A stretch of DNA of 64,000 nt, from contig NZ_BBOM01000011.1 in assembly GCF_000974485.1 (NCBI RefSeq), positions 186,001 through 250,000 of the forward strand, in the 5' to 3' direction. A program made the translations under genes and the position numbers. The notes under the pieces are model-generated. The model searched no databases. It saw only the letters and a program-made list of their open reading frames with translations, and had not been told where the DNA came from. This document shows positions 1 through 12,962 of the stretch, piece by piece. The first letter of the stretch is position 1; each line of letters begins with the position of its first letter. The DNA comes from Streptomyces sp. NBRC 109706 (GTDB taxonomy: Bacteria > Actinomycetota > Actinomycetes > Streptomycetales > Streptomycetaceae).

Positions 1-1
1 G

Positions 2-1231
2 CTGATCGAGGGCGAGACCATCGCCGAGATCGGCGTCGGCCTCGCCGCCGAGGGCGCCACCGTCGTCGAGGCGGCCGGCCGGGTGCTGCTGCCGGGACTG
101 GTCGATCTGCACACCCATCTGCGCGAGCCGGGCCGGGAGGACTCCGAGACGGTCCGCACCGGCACCAGGGCGGCGGCGGCCGGCGGCTTCACCGCCGTGC
201 ACGCCATGGCCAACACCTTCCCCGTCGCCGACACCGCCGGCGTGGTCGAGCAGGTGTGGCGGCTCGGCCGCGAGTCCGGCTACTGCGATGTGCAGCCGGT
301 CGGCGCGGTCACCGTCGGCCTCGCCGGCAGCCAGCTGGCCGAGCTGGGCGCGATGCACGATTCGGCGGCCGGCGTGGTGGTCTTCTCCGACGACGGCAAG
401 TGCGTGGACGACGCGGTGATCATGCGCCGCGCCCTGGAGTACGTGAAGGCGTTCGACGGGGTGATCGCCCAGCACGCCCAGGAGCCCAGGCTCACCGAGG
501 GCGCCCAGATGAACGAGGGCGTGGTCTCCGCCGAGCTTGGCCTGGCCGGCTGGCCGGCCGTCGCCGAGGAGTCGATCATCGCCCGCGATGTGCTGCTGGC
601 CGCGCATGTCGACTCCCGGGTGCACATCTGCCATCTGAGCACCGCGGGCTCCGTCGAGCTGGTCCGCTGGGCCAAGTCCAAGGGCTGGCGGGTCACCGCC
701 GAGGTCACCCCGCACCATCTGCTGCTCACCGACGAGTTGGTGCGCTCCTACGATCCGGTCTACAAGGTCAACCCGCCGCTGCGCACCGAACGCGATGTGC
801 TGGCGCTGCGCGAGGCGCTGGCCGACGGCACCATCGACTGTGTGGCCACCGATCACGCCCCGCACCCGCACGAGGACAAGGACTGCGAATGGGGTGCGGC
901 GGCCATGGGGATGATCGGCCTGGAGACGGCGCTCTCGGTGGTGCAGCACACCATGGTCGACACCGGGCTGCTGACCTGGGCCCAGGTCGCCGACCGGATG
1001 TCCACCCGCCCGGCCGCCATCGGCCGCCTCGCCGGCCACGGCCGCCCGATCGCCCCCGGCGAGCCGGCCAACCTCACCCTGCTGGACCCGGCGCACCGCG
1101 CCGAGGTGGATCCGTCCGGCTTTGTCTCACGCAGCCGCAACACCCCCTACCGGGGGCGTGAGCTGCCGGGCCGGGTCACCCACACCTGGCTGCGCGGCCG
1201 GGCCACCCTGCGCGACGGGGAGCTGGTATGA
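2..1231 (+). CDS. pyrC: Dihydroorotase, 5' end cut by window edge
   Basis: Type I dihydroorotase, a zinc amidohydrolase that cyclises N-carbamoyl-aspartate to dihydroorotate, the third step of UMP synthesis. The reading frame is open from base 2, so the true start lies left of the window; a GTG at 83 is internal because conserved sequence precedes it. The metal-binding H-x-H motif (DLHTHLREP) is encoded at about 104-130. The later CVATDHAPH segment supplies the catalytic aspartate, and CEWGAAAMGMIGLETAL is typical of bacterial PyrC. The stop overlaps the next start by 4 bases (ATGA), so the two genes are probably translationally coupled. pyrB and pyrR would be expected upstream but are not in view. 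Confidence 0.95.
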   Translation: MIEGETIAEIGVGLAAEGATVVEAAGRVLLPGLVDLHTHLREPGREDSETVRTGTRAAAAGGFTAVHAMANTFPVADTAGVVEQVWRLGRESGYCDVQPVGAVTVGLAGSQLAELGAMHDSAAGVVVFSDDGKCVDDAVIMRRALEYVKAFDGVIAQHAQEPRLTEGAQMNEGVVSAELGLAGWPAVAEESIIARDVLLAAHVDSRVHICHLSTAGSVELVRWAKSKGWRVTAEVTPHHLLLTDELVRSYDPVYKVNPPLRTERDVLALREALADGTIDCVATDHAPHPHEDKDCEWGAAAMGMIGLETALSVVQHTMVDTGLLTWAQVADRMSTRPAAIGRLAGHGRPIAPGEPANLTLLDPAHRAEVDPSGFVSRSRNTPYRGRELPGRVTHTWLRGRATLRDGELV

Positions 1232-1845
1232 GCGCCCCCGCGTCCCCGCTGGTGGTGCTCGCCGAGGAGGCCGAGCGCCGTTCCCAGCCGGTGACGGCCC
1301 TGGCCGAGCGCATCGGCTGGGTGATCGGCCTGCTGCTGCTGGTCGCGTTGGTCTACTGGCTGATGCGGGAGGGCTGGAAGTGGCGCGCCACCCTCCAGGG
1401 GGATCTGCCCGCGCTGCCCGAGCCGCCCGAGGACGACGTCGAACCCCGGCTGGCGTTCACCGGCCGGTACCACGGCTCGACCACGGCCGGCCAGTGGCTG
1501 GACCGGATCGTCGCGCACGGCCTGGGCACCCGCAGCCGGGCCGAGGTCGCCCTCACCGCACACGGTGTGCGGGTGCTGCGGCCCGGGGCCCGGGACTTCC
1601 TGATCCCGGCCGACCGCGTCCTGGGCGCCCGGCTGGACAAGGGCATCGCCGGCAAGGTCCTCACCGAGGGCGGGCTGCTGGTGATCACCTGGCGCCACGG
1701 CGACCGCGTCCTGGACTCCGGCTTCCGTTCCGACCTCGCCGCCGAGCACGCGGCCTGGGTCGACGCCCTCGGACACCACCACCCCGCGCGGCCGGCCGAT
1801 GACGCCCGGTCCGTCCAACGACCCGAAACGGAGCGCGTCCGATGA
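1228..1845 (+). CDS. Conserved single-pass membrane protein of the pyr operon
   Basis: A 205-aa protein with one clear hydrophobic segment at about residues 28-45 (GWVIGLLLLVALVYWLM), followed by a proline- and acid-rich linker and a soluble C-terminal domain. The domain's alternating hydrophobic pattern resembles the PH-like (bPH) domains of actinobacterial membrane proteins. I know a gene in this position between pyrC and carA in Streptomyces genomes, but no function has been established that I know of. It overlaps pyrC and carA by 4 bases each, so it is made together with the pathway enzymes. That suggests a link to pyrimidine synthesis, but the sequence shows no catalytic motif. The family assignment is inference. 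Confidence 0.85.
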   Translation: MSAPASPLVVLAEEAERRSQPVTALAERIGWVIGLLLLVALVYWLMREGWKWRATLQGDLPALPEPPEDDVEPRLAFTGRYHGSTTAGQWLDRIVAHGLGTRSRAEVALTAHGVRVLRPGARDFLIPADRVLGARLDKGIAGKVLTEGGLLVITWRHGDRVLDSGFRSDLAAEHAAWVDALGHHHPARPADDARSVQRPETERVR

Positions 1846-2979
1846 GCGCCACCACCCGGCCCGGCGCCCCCGGGCCCGCCGAACTCGTCCTGGAGGACGG
1901 CCGGTTCTTCACCGGCCGCGCCTATGGCGCGGAGGGCGAGACCCAGGGCGAAGCGGTCTTCTCCACCGGCATGACCGGCTACCAGGAGACCCTCACCGAC
2001 CCCTCTTACCACCGCCAGATCGTGGTGATGACCGCACCGCACATCGGCAACACCGGCGTCAACGACGAGGACCAGGAGTCCCGCCGCATCTGGGTCGCCG
2101 GCTATGTGGTGCGCGACCCCGCCCGCACCCCGTCCAACTGGCGCTCGGTGCGCGGCCTCGACGAGGAGCTGGTCGCCCAGGGCGTGGTCGGCATCAGCGG
2201 GGTGGACACCCGCGCCCTCACCCGCCATCTGCGGGAGCGCGGCGCCATGCGCTGCGGGATCTTCTCGGGCCCCGCGCTCGCCGACAGCCGCGAGGCGCGG
2301 CTGGCCAGGGTGCGCTCCGCGCCCCCGATGGTCGGCGCTCACCTCTTCGACGAGGTGGCCACCGAGGAGCGCTATGTGGTGCCGGCCGTCGGCCCCAAGC
2401 GGTTCACCGTCGCCGCCGTCGACCTGGGCATCAAGGGGATGACGCCGCAGCGGATGGCCGAGCGCGGGATCGAGGTCCATGTGCTGCCCGCCGGCGCCGA
2501 TCTGGCGGAGCTCTACGCCGCCGACCCGGACGGGGTGTTCTTCTCCAACGGCCCGGGCGACCCCGGCACCGCCGACCATCCGGTCGCGCTGATGCGCGGC
2601 GTCCTGGAGCGCGGCACCCCGCTCTTCGGGATCTGTCTGGGCAACCAGATCCTCGGCCGGGCCCTGGGCTTCGACACCTTCAAGCTCAAGTACGGGCACC
2701 GGGGCATCAACCAGCCCGTCAAGGACCTGGTCACCGGCAAGGTCGAGGTCACCGCGCACAACCACGGGTTCGCCGTGGACGCGCCGCTCGACGCGCCGAC
2801 CGAGACGCACTTCGGCCGCGCCGAGGTCTCCCATGTCTGCCTCAACGACGACGTGGTGGAGGGCCTGCGGCTGCTTGACCGGCCCGCGTTCAGCGTCCAG
2901 TACCACCCGGAGGCGGCCGCGGGACCGCATGACGCCTCGTACCTGTTCGACCGCTTTGTCTCCCTGATGGAGGGCCAGC

Positions 2980-2987
<8 letters not shown>
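1842..2987 (+). CDS. carA: Carbamoyl-phosphate synthase small subunit
   Basis: Glutaminase subunit (381 aa) of carbamoyl-phosphate synthetase. It releases ammonia from glutamine and channels it to CarB for both arginine and pyrimidine synthesis. The N-terminal CPSase small-chain domain covers roughly residues 1-180. The class I glutamine amidotransferase domain follows, with nucleophile Cys265 in GICLGNQ and the catalytic pair His355/Glu357 in HPEAAAG. Length is normal for the family. The ATG overlaps the previous stop (ATGA), and the 3' end overlaps carB by 8 bases, which fits stoichiometric production of the two subunits. Confidence 0.97.
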
Positions 2988-6302
<3,315 letters not shown>

Positions 6303-6306
<4 letters not shown>

Positions 6307-7424
6307 GCGAACACCACGTCTACCGGCTGCTCTACCGCTCCGTGCTGCGTCGGATCGACCCGGAGCGCGCCCACCACTGGGCCTTCGGGCTGATCCGACT
6401 GGCCGCCCGGGTTCCGGGACTGGCCTCCGCCGTGCGCGCCCGCTATGCACCGGCGCATCCGACGCTGGCCGTCCACGCCCTGGGAATGCACCTTCCCGGC
6501 CCCTTCGGGCTGGCCGCCGGCTTCGACAAGAACGCCGTCGGCACCCGGGGGGCGGCCATGCTGGGCTTCGACTTCGTCGAGATCGGCACCGTGACCGGGC
6601 AGCCCCAGCCGGGCAACCCCGGGCCCCGGCTCTTCCGGCTCACCGAGGACCGCGCCCTGGTCAACCGGATGGGCTTCAACAACGACGGCTCCGCCGCCGT
6701 GGCCGAGCGGCTGGCCGCCCTCGGCTCCCGGCGGCCGGCCCTCGGCGTCAACATCGGCAAGACCAAGGCGGTCCCCGAAACGGGTGCCGTCGACGACTAT
6801 GTGACCAGCACCGAACGCCTGGCCGCGCATGCCGACTATCTGGTCGTCAACGTCTCCTCACCCAACACCCCGGGGCTGCGCGACCTCCAGGCCACCCGCC
6901 ATCTGCGGCCCCTGCTGGTCGCGGTGCGCGAGGCGGCCGACCGCGCCGTGCCCGACCGGCGGGTGCCGCTGCTGGTCAAGATCGCGCCCGACCTCGCCGA
7001 CGAGGACCTGGACCAGATCGCCGATCTGGCCGTGGAGTTGGGCCTGGACGGGATCATCGCCACCAACACCACCATCGCCCGCGAAGGACTCCGCACCGAC
7101 CAGGACACGGTGGCCGCGCTCGGCCCCGGCGGCCTCTCCGGCGCCCCGCTCAAGGAACGCTCCCTGGCCGTGCTGCGCCGCCTCTACGCCCGGGTCGGCG
7201 ACCGGATCACCCTGGTCGGCGTCGGCGGCATCGAGACCGCCGACGACGCCTGGGACCGCGTGCTGGCCGGCGCGACCCTGATCCAGGGCTACAGCGGCTT
7301 CATCTACGCCGGCCCCGGCTGGACCCGGGCCCTGCACCGGGGGCTGGCCCGCCGCCTCGCCGCCAGCCCGTACACCACGCTCGCCGACGCGGTCGGCGCC
7401 GACGTCAGGAGCCCGCGACCATGA
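6303..7424 (+). CDS. pyrD: Dihydroorotate dehydrogenase (quinone), class 2
   Basis: Flavin enzyme (373 aa) that oxidises dihydroorotate to orotate and passes electrons to membrane quinones. The class 2 assignment rests on the N-terminal membrane-associating extension (residues 1 to about 45), the FMN-site segment AAGFDKN, the NRMGFNNDG motif and a serine catalytic base in VNVSSPNTPGL (around residue 183). I chose the ATG at 6303 because it gives the standard N-terminus and an ATGA overlap with carB; an in-frame GTG at 6255 would lie inside carB. The gene overlaps pyrF by 4 bases. Confidence 0.96.
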
Positions 7425-8257
7425 CCGCCCCCGAGCCCTTCGGCGCCCGGCTGCGTCGCGCCATGGACGGACGCGGCCCGCTCTGCGTCGGCATCGATCC
7501 GCATCCGGAACTCCTGGCCGCCTGGCAACTCACCGACGACGCCGACGGGTTGGCCCGGTTCGCCGACACCGTGGTGGCGGCGCTGGCCGACCGCGTCGCC
7601 GTGCTCAAGCCGCAGTCCGCCTTCTTCGAACGCCATGGCTCCCGGGGCGTCGCGGTGCTGGAACGCGTGGTCGCCGACGCCAGATCGGCCGGCGCGCTGG
7701 TGCTGGTGGACGCCAAACGCGGCGATATCGGCTCGACGGTCGCCGCCTACGCCGGCGCCTACTTCGGCCCGGCCGCCCCGCTGCGCTGCGACGCCGTCAC
7801 CCTGAGCCCCTATCTCGGCTACGAGTCGCTGCGCCCCGCGCTCGACGCGGCCAGGGCCGACGGCGCGGGCGCCTTCGTGCTGGCCCGCACCTCCAATCCG
7901 GAGGGCGCCGAGACCCAGACCGCCGTCACCGCCTCCGGACTCCCGTTGGCCCAGCGGGTGTTGCGGCAGCTGGCCGAGGAGAACGCGGGCGCGGTGCCGC
8001 TGGGCTCGTTCGGCGCCGTCGTCGGCGCGACGCTGGGCGACGCCGCCCTCGAACTGTCCGTCAACGGCCCGCTGTTGGCGCCCGGGCTCGGCGCCCAGGG
8101 GGCCACGGCCGCGGATCTGCCCCGGGTGTTCGGCGACGCCGTCGGCCAGGTGCTGCCCAGCGTCAGCCGGGGGTTGCTGCGGCGGGGGCCCGGCGTCGAC
8201 GCGCTGCGCGCGGCGGCGGCCGAGGAGATCGAGGCGCTGGCCGGCGTCCTGCGGTAG
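7421..8257 (+). CDS. pyrF: Orotidine 5'-phosphate decarboxylase
   Basis: Final enzyme of UMP synthesis (278 aa), decarboxylating OMP. The sequence is the longer type 2 form: the active-site motif is DAKRGDIGST at about residues 97-106, with the catalytic lysine, and the N-terminus reads LCVGIDPHPELL. It is the last gene of the coupled pyr operon (ATGA overlap with pyrD). A 350-base untranslated stretch follows before mihF. Confidence 0.96.
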   Translation: MTAPEPFGARLRRAMDGRGPLCVGIDPHPELLAAWQLTDDADGLARFADTVVAALADRVAVLKPQSAFFERHGSRGVAVLERVVADARSAGALVLVDAKRGDIGSTVAAYAGAYFGPAAPLRCDAVTLSPYLGYESLRPALDAARADGAGAFVLARTSNPEGAETQTAVTASGLPLAQRVLRQLAEENAGAVPLGSFGAVVGATLGDAALELSVNGPLLAPGLGAQGATAADLPRVFGDAVGQVLPSVSRGLLRRGPGVDALRAAAAEEIEALAGVLR

Positions 8258-8608
8258 GCACGTTGTCCCGTGTGCGGTCGCCCGGAACCACGCAACGTCG
8301 TCGCCCGAAGGCGGTCGGTGTCCGCCTCCGGGGGGCGGACGCGGCGCGAGGGGCGCCCCGGAGGGCGCGGAAACGTTCCTCGTTCACTCAACTCCACCGA
8401 AAAGCGTGGGCATATATCCGATATGTCGCCGAGGCTCCTCAGCTGACCAGGACTTTTTGTCGATTCTCCCTGACTTATTGGCGTCACGGCCGCTAGTCTC
8501 CGTCGAGAGCGGAGCCCCGGGCGCGTTGCTCGTTGCTCCACTGGTGCGGTGCCACTAGGTTCCTCACCGTTCCCTATCCGACAGTTCGACAACCGAGGTG
8601 ACGTAGGC
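8258..8608 (+). promoter_or_regulatory. pyrF-mihF intergenic region with candidate promoter
   Basis: This 351-base gap has no convincing gene. A candidate sigma-70-type promoter reads CTGACT (8470-8475), an 18-base spacer and TAGTCT (8494-8499). This would start transcription near 8506 and leave a leader of about 100 bases before mihF. AT-richer patches just upstream (CATATAT and GATATG near 8410-8425) could be further promoter or protein-binding elements. A GAGGTG ribosome-binding site lies at 8595-8600. Promoter calls from sequence alone are weak in this GC-rich background. Confidence 0.4.
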
Positions 8609-8929
8609 GTGGCTCTTCCGCCCCTTACCCCTGAACAGCGCGCAGCCGCGCTTGAGAAGGCCGCCGCGGCTCGCCGGGAGCGCGCCGAGGTCAAGAATCG
8701 GCTCAAGCACTCCGGTGCGTCCCTGCACGAGGTCATCAAGCAGGGCCAGGAGAACGATGTCATCGGCAAGATGAAGGTCAGCGCCCTGCTGGAGTCGATG
8801 CCCGGCGTGGGCAAGGTCCGCGCCCGTCAGATCATGGAGCGGCTCGGCATCTCCGAGAGCCGCCGGGTCCGTGGTCTCGGCTCCAACCAGATCGCCTCCC
8901 TTGAACGGGAGTTCGGCAGCGGCGCCTGA
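8609..8929 (+). CDS. mihF: Actinobacterial integration host factor (sIHF/mIHF)
   Basis: A 106-aa nucleoid-associated protein of the actinobacterial IHF family, unrelated in sequence to E. coli IHF. The N-terminal half is a basic, alanine-rich helix (ALEKAAAARRERAEVKNRLK). The C-terminal half is a helix-two-turn-helix DNA-binding module, LPGVGKVRA-like (here MPGVGKVRARQIMERLGI). Known family members bind DNA without strong sequence specificity and influence nucleoid compaction, supercoiling and development. I chose the GTG at 8609 because it has a GAGGTG site upstream and gives the conserved N-terminus (ALPPLTPEQRAAAL). Confidence 0.96.
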   Translation: MALPPLTPEQRAAALEKAAAARRERAEVKNRLKHSGASLHEVIKQGQENDVIGKMKVSALLESMPGVGKVRARQIMERLGISESRRVRGLGSNQIASLEREFGSGA

Positions 8930-8992
8930 GATCGTGCCGCGCTCGCCGAAGCGGTTTTCGCCACCGAGGCGGGAAGCGGGATAATCGCCGGC

Positions 8993-9544
8993 ATGACCGA
9001 TCGTTCGCGACTGACCGTGCTCTCCGGCCCCTCCGGGGTCGGCAAGAGCACGGTCGTCGCTCATCTGCGCAAGGCCCATCCGGAGGTGTGGCTCTCCGTC
9101 TCCGCGACCACTCGGCGTCCCAGGCCGGGGGAGCGGCACGGGGTGCACTACTTCTTCGTGAGCGACGAGGAGTTCGACAAGCTCGTCGCCAACGGCGAGC
9201 TGCTGGAATGGGCCGAGTTCGCCGGCAACCGCTACGGCACGCCGCGTCGCGCCGTCGTCGACCGCCTTGAGGCGGGCGAGCCGGTGCTGCTGGAGATCGA
9301 CCTCCAGGGCGCCCGGCTGGTCCGCGCCTCCATGGCCGACGCCCGGCTGGTGTTCCTCGCCCCGCCCAGCTGGGACGAGCTGGTCCGCCGGCTCACCGGG
9401 CGGGGGACGGAGCCCCCCGAGGTGGTGGAGCGCCGGCTGGCCGTGGCGCGCGGCGAGCTGGCCGCCGAGACGGAGTTCGACGTCACGCTCGTCAACACCT
9501 CCGTCGAGGAGGTCTCCGCCGAACTGCTAGCCTTGATTCGTTGA
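8993..9544 (+). CDS. gmk: Guanylate kinase
   Basis: A 183-aa nucleoside monophosphate kinase that converts GMP to GDP with ATP. The P-loop GPSGVGKST lies at about residues 10-18, followed by the GMP-binding region (SATTRRPRPGERHGVHYFF) and the lid segment. It lies between mihF and rpoZ, a conserved actinobacterial arrangement, and shares a probable transcript with rpoZ, 50 bases downstream. Confidence 0.97.
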   Translation: MTDRSRLTVLSGPSGVGKSTVVAHLRKAHPEVWLSVSATTRRPRPGERHGVHYFFVSDEEFDKLVANGELLEWAEFAGNRYGTPRRAVVDRLEAGEPVLLEIDLQGARLVRASMADARLVFLAPPSWDELVRRLTGRGTEPPEVVERRLAVARGELAAETEFDVTLVNTSVEEVSAELLALIR

Positions 9545-9594
9545 ACCCCGGGGGCCCGTCCAATCGGCCCCCGACCTCCACCGGAAGGCAGAGC

Positions 9595-9867
9595 GTGTCC
9601 TCTCCCATCACCACGCCCGAGGGCATCATCAACCCGCCGATCGATGAGCTGCTTGAGGCGACCGACTCCAAGTACAGCCTGGTGATCTACGCCGCCAAGC
9701 GCGCGCGGCAGATCAACGCGTACTACTCGCAGCTCGGCGAGGGCCTGTTGGAGTATGTCGGCCCCCTCGTGGACACCCATGTGCACGAGAAGCCGCTCTC
9801 CATCTCGCTGCGGGAGATCAACGCCGGTCTGCTCACCTCCGAGGCCATCGAGGGCGCCACCGACTGA
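9595..9867 (+). CDS. rpoZ: RNA polymerase omega subunit
   Basis: Omega subunit (90 aa), which helps fold and assemble beta-prime into core RNA polymerase. The conserved core (PPIDELLEATDSKYSLVIYA, then AKRARQINAYY) is intact. In Streptomyces the C-terminal segment (VGPLVDTHVHEKPLSISLREI) is also well conserved, and loss of rpoZ affects antibiotic production and development. I chose the GTG at 9595 because of the GGAAGG site at 9582-9587 and the family N-terminus; an in-frame upstream start would overlap gmk without such a site. A strong hairpin follows. Confidence 0.96.
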   Translation: MSSPITTPEGIINPPIDELLEATDSKYSLVIYAAKRARQINAYYSQLGEGLLEYVGPLVDTHVHEKPLSISLREINAGLLTSEAIEGATD

Positions 9868-9895
9868 CGCGCGCCGCCTCGCGCGGTCCGCCTGA

Positions 9896-9927
9896 GGGGC
9901 CCGGCAGCCAGGGTGCTGCCGGGCCCC
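9896..9927 (+). terminator. rpoZ terminator hairpin
   Basis: Perfect 13-bp stem, arms 9896-9908 (GGGGCCCGGCAGC) and 9915-9927, with a 6-base loop. It lies 29 bases after the rpoZ stop. There is no U-tract, as is usual for streptomycete terminators. Confidence 0.8.
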
Positions 9928-10001
9928 TGGCATGCCGTGCGGCAGGATGGGGCGCGGTCGCCCTTTCGGGTGGGCCGCGAGGCAGGCGAGGAGAGGGGCC
10001 A

Positions 10002-11216
10002 GTGGTGGGTCAGCCGGAGATCGTGCTGGGCGTGGGCGGTGGCATCGCCGCCTACAAGGCGTGTGAACTGCTGCGCCTGTTCACCGAGTCGGGACACGCG
10101 GTGCGGGTGGTGCCCACCGCCTCGGCGCTCCGCTTCGTCGGCGCCCCCACCTGGGCCGCGCTCTCGGGACGTCCGGTGACCACCGAGGTGTGGGACGAGG
10201 TCGACGAGGTCCCGCATGTGCGGATCGGGCGCCGCGCCGACCTGGTGGTGATCGCCCCCGCCACCGCCGACCTGCTGGCCAGGGCCGCCACCGGGCGCGC
10301 CGACGATCTGCTCACCAATGTGCTGCTGACCACCCGCGCGCCCGTCGTGCTGGCCCCCGCCATGCACACCGAGATGTGGGAACACCCGGCCACCCGGGAC
10401 AATGTCGCCACCCTCCGCCGCCGTGGCGCGGTGGTGATCGAACCGGCCGTCGGCCGGCTCACCGGCGCCGACACCGGCAAGGGCCGGCTGCCCGATCCGG
10501 CGGCGATCTTCGAGGTGGCCCGCCGGGTGCTGGCCAGGGGCCAGGCCGCCGCCGAGCCCGATCTGGCCGGCCGCCGCGTGGTGATCAGCGCCGGTGGCAC
10601 CAGGGAGGCCATCGACCCGGTGCGCTATCTGGGCAACAACTCCTCGGGCAAACAGGGCTACGCGCTGGCCCGCACCGCGCAGGCCAGGGGCGCCGAGGTG
10701 GTGCTGGTCGCCGCCAACACCGCGCTCCCCGACCCGGCCGGCGTCGACATCCGGCGGGTCACCAGCGCCGAGGAACTGCGCCTCGCGATGCACACCGCGG
10801 CCAAGGGCGCCGACGCCGTGGTGATGGCCGCCGCCGTCGCCGACTTCCGGCCGAGTCAGCGTGCCCAGCAGAAGATCAAGAAGCGCGACGGAGTGGAGCC
10901 CGACCCCATCGCCCTGGTCCGCAACCCCGATGTGCTGGCCGAACTCGCCACCGCCCGCCCGGCCGGCCAGGTCGTCGTGGGCTTCGCGGCCGAGACGGAG
11001 AACGTGCTGGCCGGCGGGCAGGCCAAGCTGGCGCGAAAGGGCTGTGACCTGCTGGTGGTCAACCAGGTGGGCGATGGCATCGCCTTTGGCACCGACCAGA
11101 ACGAGGCCGTCATCCTGGCCGCCGACGGCACCACGACGCCCGTTCCCCTGGGCCCGAAGGAGGCGCTGGCCGACCTCCTCTGGGACGCCGTCGCCCGGCG
11201 GTGGGCGGACGACTGA
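10002..11216 (+). CDS. coaBC: Bifunctional phosphopantothenoylcysteine decarboxylase / phosphopantothenate-cysteine ligase
   Basis: Fused coenzyme A biosynthesis enzyme (404 aa). The N-terminal CoaC domain (residues 1 to about 185) is an FMN-binding decarboxylase with VGGGIAAYK at the start and the substrate-binding PAMHTEMWEHPAT segment. The C-terminal CoaB domain (about 190-400) is the ligase, with GTREAIDPVRYLGNNSSGK and AAVADFRPS. Two tandem GTG codons (10002 and 10005) could start it, preceded by a GAGGAGAGGGG site. It follows the rpoZ terminator and so probably has its own promoter. Confidence 0.96.
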   Translation: MVGQPEIVLGVGGGIAAYKACELLRLFTESGHAVRVVPTASALRFVGAPTWAALSGRPVTTEVWDEVDEVPHVRIGRRADLVVIAPATADLLARAATGRADDLLTNVLLTTRAPVVLAPAMHTEMWEHPATRDNVATLRRRGAVVIEPAVGRLTGADTGKGRLPDPAAIFEVARRVLARGQAAAEPDLAGRRVVISAGGTREAIDPVRYLGNNSSGKQGYALARTAQARGAEVVLVAANTALPDPAGVDIRRVTSAEELRLAMHTAAKGADAVVMAAAVADFRPSQRAQQKIKKRDGVEPDPIALVRNPDVLAELATARPAGQVVVGFAAETENVLAGGQAKLARKGCDLLVVNQVGDGIAFGTDQNEAVILAADGTTTPVPLGPKEALADLLWDAVARRWADD

Positions 11217-11383
11217 GCCGCGTCGGACGGGTGTTCCGGGGTGCGGTCGGACCACGGAAGACAACTCGGATCGCGTCTACCACTCCGCTCGGCTGGCTCC
11301 TGCCGATACACTGTCGCTGTCCGTGCCGGCCGCAGGCCCGCGCGGGTGCATAGTCAGCAGCCGCTGCAACCCCAGGGAGCGTT

Positions 11384-12592
<1,209 letters not shown>

Positions 12593-12962
12593 CCGGCGGT
12601 CCACAGCAACGGCCCGGGGCCGGCGCCGGTCACCGACCGGCGCCGGCCCCGGTGCCGTGGCGCGGCCGCCGGCGGTGGGTGCGCTCGCCGGTTCGCCTTC
12701 CCGCCGGCGGCCGGCCCGTGCCTGGCCGTGTCCGGTGCTGCCGGTGGGTTCCGTTCTCGCGGTGCCGGCGGCCCGGGTGTTCTGCGGGCCCTGGCCGCGG
12801 CCGGGCGGTATCCGGCGTTGTCGGCGGGACATGTTCCCTCGGTGCCGGTGGCCGGGTGTGCTGTCCACAGGGGCGGGGCTTTCCGCCGGCCTCGTCGGCG
12901 GTGGCCGACCGGCGACGTGCCCGCCGCGCCGGGTTGTCGGACCCTTCTGGTCTACTGGACGG
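12593..12962. other. metK-priA intergenic region
   Basis: A 370-base stretch without a supported gene. It holds the metK terminator (12616-12650) and then about 300 bases of very GC-rich sequence with no conserved coding signal. The final AT-richer bases before 12963 (around TCTACTGGACGG) could be a -10 region for a leaderless priA transcript, since no clear ribosome-binding site precedes the priA GTG. Confidence 0.5.
12616..12650 (+). terminator. metK terminator hairpin
   Basis: Perfect 15-bp stem with arms at 12616-12630 (GGGGCCGGCGCCGGT) and 12636-12650 and a 5-base loop, 24 bases after the metK stop. No U-tract. Confidence 0.8.

Noticed and set aside
11217..11383. Possible SAM riboswitch upstream of metK
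   Set aside because: No SAM-I, II or IV conserved core blocks are visible; only a possible -10 hexamer.
12657..12962. N-terminal extension of priA by about 100 residues
   Set aside because: The extra sequence is low-complexity and absent from the family; the GTG at 12963 gives the normal N-terminus.
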